A DNA stretch of 64,000 nucleotides from JANLSE01 sp038214135 (lineage in GTDB: Bacteria; Chloroflexota; Chloroflexia; Chloroflexales; Roseiflexaceae): contig JBBQSD010000015.1 of the NCBI GenBank assembly GCA_038214135.1, forward strand, positions 1 through 64,000. The letters run 5' to 3'. This document shows, piece by piece, positions 57,721 to 64,000 of the stretch; the first letter of the stretch is position 1, and the number at the start of each line of letters is the position of its first letter. A model generated the notes under the pieces. The model saw only the letters and a program-made list of their open reading frames with translations. It ran no database searches and was not told where the DNA came from. The position numbers and the translations under genes are program-made.

Positions 57721-59502
57721 ATGCCCCGTGCGCGCATTGCGCTTATTCGCGCCGCAATTGTGGCGGTTCTGGCGGGATTATGGATTGTCTGGCTTCAACC
57801 TGCCTTCACTGGTCGCGTAGAATCAATCAATATTGCCAATTTGTACCCTGCTGAGACAGGCATATATGGCGATTATCAATGGTCGCGAGCCGAGCTACCG
57901 CTGTTTGCGTATTTTTCCACCCCACCGGATACTGCGCTTATCCGGCTACGATTGAGTGCTGGCCCAACGCCTGCCGATACGCGACCATTACACGTTCTGG
58001 CGACTGGATGGGCTGACGATCTTGAGGTTCGTGGTGGTGCGCCACGCATCTATCAGTATCTGCTTGCGCCGGTTGGCCATGGCTTGTATATGGCTGGCCA
58101 GATCGCGCCGCTTGCAGCCACGGGCGGACGTGAACTTGGTGTTGCAATCTACCAGACAACGGCTATCCCGCTTGGCCCACACCTATGGGTGGCATTGATT
58201 GGGCCGGTGCTCGCAATGATTGTTGGCGGAATTGCTGGCCTGCGTGGTTGGCGAGCGATCACATTGTTTGGGTATGCGCTACTGATCTATGCTCGCGAGC
58301 CGCGCCTGTTCTATGAACCGCGCCTATGGGCGGAGGAAGGGCTGATCTATTTCTCCTATGCCGCTACCCACGAATGGTGGCGGGTGATTCTGGCTCCGCA
58401 ACTTGGCTACTATGCGATGTTTGCCAATTTCGCAGCGCTGCTGGCAGCGCCATTTGTGACGATACTGCTCGCATTGGTGATACAACTGCTTCCTGCGGTG
58501 CTGATCCTGTGGAGCGATTCGCCATTGTGGGATGGGCGGCTCTGGCGGCGCGTTCTCGCATTGCTCGCGCTCGTTGTACCAATAAGTGGTGAGGTGTGGC
58601 TCAATACAATCAACAGCCAGTTTCACCTTGCGTTGGCTGCTGGGATTATACTGGCTATTCCTCCGGCCCGTGGAACAAAAGGCTGGCTGTATGCTGCATT
58701 GTTGGCGTTCATCGGGCTATCGAGTCCATCTGCCTGTTTTCTGGTTCCGGCCTTTTGGTTGCGTTGGCAGAAGAATAAAGCAGGGCTGGCTGATGCAATA
58801 ATCCTGACGGTTGCATTGGCGATACAGGGTGCGATTGCCTTCGGTTCGCTTGCCAATGCCGAGCTGCGTGGAGTTGGTGGGAGTATCGCGCTCTTGGATC
58901 GGGCGCATCCCAACTATCCGCCGACGATTGCACTCATTCTGGCGCTGCGGCTGGTGGTTACGCCGGTCCTTGGGTATATCTGGACGAGTGAACTCACCCA
59001 GTATGTGCTTGTGCTCTGGCGGTCGGCGGGATGGATGTACGAAGTGCTCGCTGCGGTAGTCTGTGGTGTTTTTGGCGGTGGCATTATTATCGCATGGCGG
59101 CGTGATCGGCGCGCAGTAAGCCACCATCTGCTTGTGGGCATCTTCTTGCTAGCGGCTGGATCAACGATAGTATCGCTTGGAGCAACGCGGATTGAGTTGC
59201 TTTCTCCGCTGACTGGATCGCGCTATTATTATGCGCCAATTGCGCTGCTGTTCCTGGTTGTCGCGAGTTGGGTTGGTTCGAGCCGCCGCATACCACTTGC
59301 CATTCTACTTGCGATTGTGATCGGCCATTCCGTTGTTGCTTACCGTGCAACATTGCCACAGGCATACGATTGGTCGCTGTGGGATTTGGAAGTTGCCCGC
59401 TGGCGCATCGAGCCTGAATATGCCCTGAAGACCTGGCCACGTGGTTGGCGGATGAAGATTGCACCTGTGCATCCGTTGACCATAGCACCCCAACAACAAT
59501 AG
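57721..59502 (+). CDS. Polytopic membrane protein, possibly GT-C glycosyltransferase
   Basis: A 593-residue protein with 11 to 13 membrane helices. The first helix (ALIRAAIVAVLAGLWIVWLQ) is followed by an extracytoplasmic domain of about 120 residues, then by LFYEPRLWAEEGLIYF with acidic residues at the membrane edge, as in GT-C glycosyltransferases, and many more helices. No clear family is recognised. A TTG four codons upstream is possible; the ATG is preferred. It may build surface glycans; this is inference from topology alone. Confidence 0.6.
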   Translation: MPRARIALIRAAIVAVLAGLWIVWLQPAFTGRVESINIANLYPAETGIYGDYQWSRAELPLFAYFSTPPDTALIRLRLSAGPTPADTRPLHVLATGWADDLEVRGGAPRIYQYLLAPVGHGLYMAGQIAPLAATGGRELGVAIYQTTAIPLGPHLWVALIGPVLAMIVGGIAGLRGWRAITLFGYALLIYAREPRLFYEPRLWAEEGLIYFSYAATHEWWRVILAPQLGYYAMFANFAALLAAPFVTILLALVIQLLPAVLILWSDSPLWDGRLWRRVLALLALVVPISGEVWLNTINSQFHLALAAGIILAIPPARGTKGWLYAALLAFIGLSSPSACFLVPAFWLRWQKNKAGLADAIILTVALAIQGAIAFGSLANAELRGVGGSIALLDRAHPNYPPTIALILALRLVVTPVLGYIWTSELTQYVLVLWRSAGWMYEVLAAVVCGVFGGGIIIAWRRDRRAVSHHLLVGIFLLAAGSTIVSLGATRIELLSPLTGSRYYYAPIALLFLVVASWVGSSRRIPLAILLAIVIGHSVVAYRATLPQAYDWSLWDLEVARWRIEPEYALKTWPRGWRMKIAPVHPLTIAPQQQ

Positions 59503-59693
59503 TCGCTGTTTCGACATGCTGCTGACATGAGATTACCCCCATCCATTTTCAGTGATCTGATCTATACTGCACCCATCCAAAACCCAACATCGCCTGCATA
59601 CGTCCTGCCATCCTTTTATGTGATTGAAAGGAGGAAGCGTCACGCTGACTGATACCTGTGGGATTTTGGGCGAGCCTTGCACAGGAGGATCAC

Positions 59694-59894
59694 ATGGCTG
59701 ATCAACCAAGCTTCCCCATACCCCCATTGGCCCATTACCGCGCCTTTATATGCCACCTGCCCCATCACAGTGGCGGAATCGCGTCGGTGCTGCTATCTGG
59801 CCAGGCAAGATGCAGTGCGCCTGTATCTGCCCAGGTGATTACCGGAATGAGATGTGTGAAAGTAGCTGGTTCTATGCTGATGGAGCCGGTGTAG
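59694..59894 (+). CDS. Possible small ORF overlapping the DUF2264 gene
   Basis: A 66-codon frame starting MADQPSFPIPPLAHYRAFIC, with AGGAGG 5 bases before the ATG and a TATACT box at 59563. An AAAGGAGG without a good start lies at 59626. The 3' part runs antisense through the end of the DUF2264 gene, which argues against long functional coding. No family is recognised. Confidence 0.25.
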   Translation: MADQPSFPIPPLAHYRAFICHLPHHSGGIASVLLSGQARCSAPVSAQVITGMRCVKVAGSMLMEPV

Positions 59895-61669
59895 ATAAGG
59901 CATGCCAGATCGTGGATTGGCTTGAGCTGCGTGACACTCAGGAGCGGCAAGACATACTCGCCATAGACGCTATTCAGATCGGTGCGGCCACACCATGCGC
60001 TTGCACGGCGCTGCCCATCATAGCCAAATAATCGCCGTATTGCCACCATGCGGCCATGAACTGCTGCGGATTCCCATCCTTCCGCCACATTACTGATAAT
60101 TTCCGGGGTGTCGCCAGTATCGTAGCCAAGCGGTGCAGGCCCTTCGAGCGCGCCAATTGGCCCGTTTGCCTGTAGATCAAGCGTAACGCGATGAACACGC
60201 ACATGCAGCTCGCCACGCACCACAATGATTGTCTCGATGGTGTGTGCGCCACCGCCGATCTGCTGGACATAACGCATGCGTAGCCAGCCTGGCTCGCCAA
60301 TCGCGAATGCGCTGGTTCCTGTTCGATGGGCCAACTGCTCACCATAGACCAGGCACAGCATTGAGTCAGGGCCGGGTGCGCCATCGGCTAGGCCGACATT
60401 GAACGGACCAGCGGTGGCATACAGGTATTTATCATACTTGGCCGGGTAGTAGCCGCTGCTGCCAGCATTAAAACGCTGAATTGCGCCGCTTGTTTGTGTT
60501 CCAACAAGCAGCCAGCCTGGTTGCGGAATTGCTCGTACAAAGCTGGCCTGTTCAACCGGCAGTGGTTCTTCTGCCACACTCCAGAATGGATCATCATCGG
60601 CCAGTGCCCACAGCCCGGCAAAGGCCAGCATCGCCCAATAGACGGCACCAGTCGAGATGTAGGATTCTCGTACTGCGTTGCTGCCAGTGGCGGTGAGCGA
60701 TTGGCGTAGTGTTCCATCTGGCCGTAGCGCGCCATGATCAACATACCAGCGCAGATGGCGGCCAACTAGGCGGCGCAGCATACCGACTGAGTGGGGCCAG
60801 ACTCCATGCTGATAGGCCCATAGTGGCGCGGCAAGCCGGGCGAATTTATAGCTCAGGCTGCGGCCATATTCGGTATAGGCACCATCGGCAGCAAAGAAAT
60901 AGGGGTAGTGGGCCATGCGCTGTTGGATTCGATCAAGCAGCAACGTACGCCGCCGTGGTTGCGAAGCGCCATCACAGGCAGCCCAGGCCAGTTCGTGGGT
61001 CGTAAACACCCACCAGTTATAGTCATCGAACTTCTGCTCACCGCGTTTGGCTGCATCATCATACCAGCCGCCGCCGCTTGTTACTCCTTCCAGATACTCA
61101 AGCCCTGAGTCAATCGTGGCCTGATTATGGGAGGCACCAAGCGCCTTACGAGCGGCGTGGTTGAGTACCCAGAACAGTGCCCAGTTGCTGTGCCATGCTG
61201 CTGGCATCTGGCCAAACTGATCCAACCAGGCGATCAGATTCTCACGCTCACTCGCACTCATCTGATCCCAGATCCGCGCACGGGATTGCCATGTCGCAAA
61301 CGCAACTTGCCCGGTCTCGACGGTTCGCTGATCATATTCGGCGCGTGGCGGCGGGTTGCCCCAGAACCCACGGCTCTGCGGATTCGTTCCGCCAATCAAT
61401 GCATGCCTGGTGAGTTGTTCGAGATCATAGCTTGCGCCACGCCAGCGCAGAATTGCCGGGCGTTCGGGGCGTGAAAGCCAGCCCCCCAGGCCCCATAGCA
61501 TCCGGGTAACGCCCTCATAGCTACCGCCAGCATCCTCTGGATTGGGGATACCATCGAGCAGCACCCTCGCACCGCTTGAGTCCAGGCTATTGGCCCAGCC
61601 CGCAACAATCCGCGACCAGAGATCAAGGGCTTCTGCATAGGTGAAGGGATCGGTGTTAGTGATTGCCAT
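59765..61669 (-). CDS. DUF2264 family protein
   Basis: A 634-residue DUF2264 protein, an (alpha/alpha)-barrel family linked to polysaccharide breakdown. Seen: LWGLGGWLSRPER, RGFWGNPPPRAEYDQRTVET, HSNWALFWVLNHAARKAL, GWYDDAAKRGEQKFDDYNWW, and YFFAADGAYTEYGRSLSYKF. No signal peptide, so it should act in the cytoplasm, probably on imported oligosaccharides. A LacI-family regulator follows on the same side, which suits a sugar-induced gene. The substrate is not predictable. Confidence 0.88.
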   Translation of the reverse strand: MAITNTDPFTYAEALDLWSRIVAGWANSLDSSGARVLLDGIPNPEDAGGSYEGVTRMLWGLGGWLSRPERPAILRWRGASYDLEQLTRHALIGGTNPQSRGFWGNPPPRAEYDQRTVETGQVAFATWQSRARIWDQMSASERENLIAWLDQFGQMPAAWHSNWALFWVLNHAARKALGASHNQATIDSGLEYLEGVTSGGGWYDDAAKRGEQKFDDYNWWVFTTHELAWAACDGASQPRRRTLLLDRIQQRMAHYPYFFAADGAYTEYGRSLSYKFARLAAPLWAYQHGVWPHSVGMLRRLVGRHLRWYVDHGALRPDGTLRQSLTATGSNAVRESYISTGAVYWAMLAFAGLWALADDDPFWSVAEEPLPVEQASFVRAIPQPGWLLVGTQTSGAIQRFNAGSSGYYPAKYDKYLYATAGPFNVGLADGAPGPDSMLCLVYGEQLAHRTGTSAFAIGEPGWLRMRYVQQIGGGAHTIETIIVVRGELHVRVHRVTLDLQANGPIGALEGPAPLGYDTGDTPEIISNVAEGWESAAVHGRMVAIRRLFGYDGQRRASAWCGRTDLNSVYGEYVLPLLSVTQLKPIHDLACLIYTGSISIEPATFTHLIPVITWADTGALHLAWPDSSTDAIPPL

Positions 61670-61732
61670 TGGCTCTTTTTACTGATGCCGCTGTGCGCGG
61701 CTGGCTGCAATCAATGAATGATTGTGGTGGTT

Positions 61733-61823
61733 CCCTCACCCCTAACCCCTCTCCCAGTGGGAGAGGGACAGCGCAGCAGGGGTGAGGGCATTCTGACTCC
61801 TGGCTCCTGAATACTCGGTTCTC
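61733..61823. repeat. Composite element, inverted copy 1 beside lacI-type gene
   Basis: CCCTCACCCCTAACCCC palindrome, GGTGAGGGCATTCTGACTCC, CTCCTGAATACTCGGTTCTC. It is the inverted counterpart of 62924-63011, and its right edge contains the stop of the regulator gene. Confidence 0.8.
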
Positions 61824-62838
61824 ATTCGTGCCGTGCGGTGCTCGCCCGTATAATCACATGCGTTGGGAAGTGCTCGATCTGGGCTTCGGAGCGGCCTGGT
61901 TGCAGTGCGAGTTCCATAGCGCACACACCCATTTCGCGCATCGGCACCCGTACCGTTGTCAGTGCTGGGGTGACATCCGAAGCGAGTGGGATATCGCCAA
62001 AGCCGACCACGGAAATATCTTCGGGGACGCGGATGTTGCGGCTGCGCAGTGCCGATAGGGCACCAACGGCCATAACATCATTGAGCGTAAAGATCGCACT
62101 GAGCGCCGGGTTGCGCTCGATCAGCGTCAGCGCCGCCTTGGCACCGCCATCTCGCGAGAAATCGCCATTGACGATCAGATCGGGCCTGAGTGTGATGCCG
62201 CGCTCTTCGAGGCCCAACCGAAAGCTGCCAAGCCGATCACGGGTGGTTGTCAGCAGTGCCGGGCCGCCAATCACGCCAATCGAACGATGGCCAAGATCTG
62301 TGAGCAGATGGGCCAGCGCATGGGCACCACCAGAATTATCTGGCACCACCGCATCGCCAACAATCTGGTGTCGGCCAATAAAGACTACCCGGCCACCAGT
62401 GGCAATAAACGTCTCGATCTGGCGGGCAATTGCACGGCTGTAGTCGTGTTCTTCGAGGCCGCTGCCAGAGAGAATCAGCGCCTCGACGCGTTGGGCATGC
62501 AGCAGGCGCACATATTCAATCTCGCGAATGGGATCGCGATAGCTATTACAGATCGTCACCAGGCGGCCACGCTCGCTAGCCACACTCTGGATTCCGCGCA
62601 TGATCTCGGAGAAGTATGGATCGCTCACATCATGAACGATCACACCAACCAACTGGGTATTGGCACGCACCAGGGCCTGGGCCTGGGCATTGGGCACATA
62701 GCTTAGTTCGCGGGCTGCTTCGAGTACTCGCTGGCGCAGATCCTCGGTAACACTGCGCTTGCTGCCATTCAGCACTCGTGAAGCCGTCGCCAGCGATACG
62801 CCGGCTCGTTCTGCAACCTCAGCAAGCGTTGCTGTCAT
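61822..62838 (-). CDS. LacI-family transcriptional regulator
   Basis: A 338-residue regulator. The N-terminal helix-turn-helix with hinge is TLAEVAERAGVSLATASRVL and following, with PNAQAQALVR. A sugar-binding core (VGVIVHDVSDPYFSEIMRGI, IGVIGGPA, ITLRPDLIVNGDF, ISVVGFGDIPLASDVTPALT) completes it. Probably controls the DUF2264 gene downstream and itself. The ATG at 62838 has GAGG 6 bases before it; one four codons earlier is less likely. Both flanks carry the composite repeat in opposite orientation. Confidence 0.92.
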   Translation of the reverse strand: MTATLAEVAERAGVSLATASRVLNGSKRSVTEDLRQRVLEAARELSYVPNAQAQALVRANTQLVGVIVHDVSDPYFSEIMRGIQSVASERGRLVTICNSYRDPIREIEYVRLLHAQRVEALILSGSGLEEHDYSRAIARQIETFIATGGRVVFIGRHQIVGDAVVPDNSGGAHALAHLLTDLGHRSIGVIGGPALLTTTRDRLGSFRLGLEERGITLRPDLIVNGDFSRDGGAKAALTLIERNPALSAIFTLNDVMAVGALSALRSRNIRVPEDISVVGFGDIPLASDVTPALTTVRVPMREMGVCAMELALQPGRSEAQIEHFPTHVIIRASTARHE

Positions 62839-62869
62839 GAACTGCCTCATCTCGGGACATGCTGTTCTT

Positions 62870-62883
62870 GGAAAACCCTTTCC
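62870..62883. promoter_or_regulatory. Possible operator in the regulator leader
   Basis: GGAAAACCCTTTCC, with GGAAA/TTTCC arms, between the -10 and the start of the LacI-type gene. The position suits autoregulation, but the central CG of classical LacI operators is absent. Confidence 0.25.
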
Positions 62884-62887
62884 GCGC

Positions 62888-62916
62888 AGAATAGCGCGTA
62901 CCTAGTGGTCTGTCAA
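62888..62916 (-). promoter_or_regulatory. Promoter of the LacI-type regulator
   Basis: On the minus strand TTGACA (62911-62916), a 17-base spacer and TATTCT (62888-62893). It lies about 50 bases before the start codon and 7 bases inside the edge of composite copy 2. Confidence 0.65.
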
Positions 62917-62923
62917 GCTATTC

Positions 62924-63011
62924 GAGAACCGAGTATTCAGCAGTCAGGAGTCAGAATGCCCTCACCGCGGACCTTCTCCGACTGGGAGAGGGAGGCACAG
63001 CAGGGTGAGGG
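62924..63011. repeat. Composite element, inverted copy 2 beside lacI-type gene
   Basis: GAGAACCGAGTATTCAG, GGAGTCAGAATGCCCTCACC, CTCTCC/GGGAGAGG and GGTGAGGG. Over about 90 bases it matches the reverse complement of 61733-61823. The palindrome part is somewhat decayed. Confidence 0.8.
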
Positions 63012-63032
63012 AGCGGTTTCCTGCGGAACGGG

Positions 63033-63863
63033 CTATGCAATAAACTCAAACAACACTTGATTGAATGCCTGGGTATGTTCAAGCACAGGGTCATGCCCGC
63101 AGTTCTCGAAGATCTGCACGCGATTGTTGGGAAGACGTTTCGCTGCCGTTTCTGCATGGGCTACAGGAACGATTTGATCCTGCATTCCCCAGACAACGAG
63201 TACGGGTTGGGCGATTGATGAAAGCCCAGCGACATTCGGGCCATACATGCTTTTAGATTGCCCAAACAGATTGCCATTCGCTCGTAGGGTTTTCAGGAAT
63301 GCTTGATGCGCACCGGGCTGCGTGATCATCTCATAGTCCCGATCAAGTAACGCAGCGGTCATTATCGATGGGTCATGCACAAAGAACTTGGCTGATTCAG
63401 CGGCACCTGCGCGGTTCGGGCGCGTGAGCTTTTCTCCAAGCAGTGGAAGGCTGGCTATCCGCAGGAGCAGAGCACATTCTTGTCCCAAGCCAGCACTGGA
63501 AATTAACACCAGCTTCTGGACAATGTCTGGATACAGGAGCGCCAGCCGTGTGGCAATAGCACCACCAAGTGAATGCCCAACTACATAGGCGCGCTCGATC
63601 TTCAGCGCTGCCATGAAATCTCGGACGAACTGTGCAAAGTCGGCGATTGAATACGAGAATGTCTGTGACTTGTCGGTTCGGCCATGGCCCGGCAAATCAA
63701 TGGCATATACCCGATGGCGCGAGGCCAACAGATCAAAACATGGCAACCACTGCTCGATATACCCACTCATCCCATGCAGCAAGATAATTGCCGCGCCCTG
63801 GTTACCCGCGGCCCAGTAACGTGTCCTGATCGCCCCAATCGTGATGTAACGATCCTCTTGCAT
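63033..63863 (-). CDS. Alpha/beta hydrolase
   Basis: A 276-residue alpha/beta hydrolase. The oxyanion region is IILLHGMSGYIEQW, the nucleophile elbow VVGHSLGGAIATRL, the acid is likely Asp in VVWGMQDQIVP, and the base His in ENCGHDPVLEH. The Y/F-rich lid (residues 140-200) is typical for carboxylesterases or C-C bond hydrolases; the substrate is unknown. Two adjacent ATG codons exist; the second (63863) is 5 bases from GGAGG and is preferred. Beyond it, to the end of the window, no gene is seen. Confidence 0.88.
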   Translation of the reverse strand: MQEDRYITIGAIRTRYWAAGNQGAAIILLHGMSGYIEQWLPCFDLLASRHRVYAIDLPGHGRTDKSQTFSYSIADFAQFVRDFMAALKIERAYVVGHSLGGAIATRLALLYPDIVQKLVLISSAGLGQECALLLRIASLPLLGEKLTRPNRAGAAESAKFFVHDPSIMTAALLDRDYEMITQPGAHQAFLKTLRANGNLFGQSKSMYGPNVAGLSSIAQPVLVVWGMQDQIVPVAHAETAAKRLPNNRVQIFENCGHDPVLEHTQAFNQVLFEFIA

Positions 63864-64000
63864 CATAGCCTCCGTTCTGTATGATTATGTGTGCTGTTGA
63901 ACCTCCATTATTGTGATTATTGCGTGTGAACTGTCGCACTCCCTGAGTCGTATGCTAAATCGCAGATGCAGCATATGATGGGCAAGTATAGCATAGGCCA

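Noticed and set aside
63867..64000. Gene at the right window edge
   Set aside because: No open frame with coding character; only the ribosome site of the hydrolase is seen.

Overview
This window looks like chromosomal DNA of a Chloroflexota bacterium, probably class Chloroflexia. That is an inference from gene content: a nuo cluster running F to N, Eis-like acetyltransferases, a remnant joining a LacI-type sugar-binding fold to a STAS domain, an F420-type luciferase-like oxidoreductase, and very abundant heptamer and palindrome repeats. No rRNA, tRNA, CRISPR array or phage module was seen. The first gene is cut by the window edge.

Layout. 1-652: end of an apiosidase-like (DUF4038) protein. 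816-4587: a small membrane protein and a coupled minus-strand operon (methyltransferase, GNAT acetyltransferase, glycosyltransferase). 4676-6230: decaying DNA with a TPR fragment, a small membrane protein and remnants. 6234-19136: complex I operon nuoF-G-H-I-J-K-L-M-N, interrupted by a Uma2-type gene and by repeat elements between H/I and I/J. 19238-22848: lipoprotein, RNase HI with an added C-terminal domain, MFS transporter, DNA polymerase III delta. 22860-27094: broken STAS gene, then an operon of a ClpC-like AAA+ protein with a degenerate second ATPase, a YbjN-like protein and a YycJ-like hydrolase. 27301-30006: O-antigen ligase-like protein overlapping an ATP-grasp gene. 30194-31998: DegS/DegU-type two-component pair. 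32132-36213: four metabolic enzymes and a MITE-like element in a GGDEF remnant. 36412-42240: propeller protein, helicase-associated protein with a small partner, cysteine desulfurase-like enzyme. 42699-47937: a 1255-residue HEAT-repeat protein with a degenerate P-loop and a receiver-HTH-membrane fusion. 48082-53983: YccF protein, TgpA-like transglutaminase, uvrC and, divergently, thiamine pyrophosphokinase. 54198-63863: membrane protein, methyltransferase, TPR protein, small P-loop kinase, a 593-residue membrane protein, a DUF2264 protein next to a LacI regulator, and an alpha/beta hydrolase.

The most unusual feature is the repeat landscape. Arrays of 7-bp units (GGAGTCA family; TCAGCTY/GAAAGCT family; GAACCAA and GAACAAG families) occur in intergenic regions, often as two inverted arrays around a short core. 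They are often followed in a fixed order by a CCCTCACC...GGTGAGGG palindrome. At least two genes (methyltransferase at 3433, O-antigen ligase at 27338) carry such elements inside the reading frame, and two others (42699, 57084) appear to use repeat sequence as their C-terminus. One gene, the LacI regulator, is bracketed by two inverted copies of a composite element of about 90 bp. Promoters recognisable by eye are of the sigma-70 type, several with an extended -10 (TGnTATACT or TGGTACAAT).
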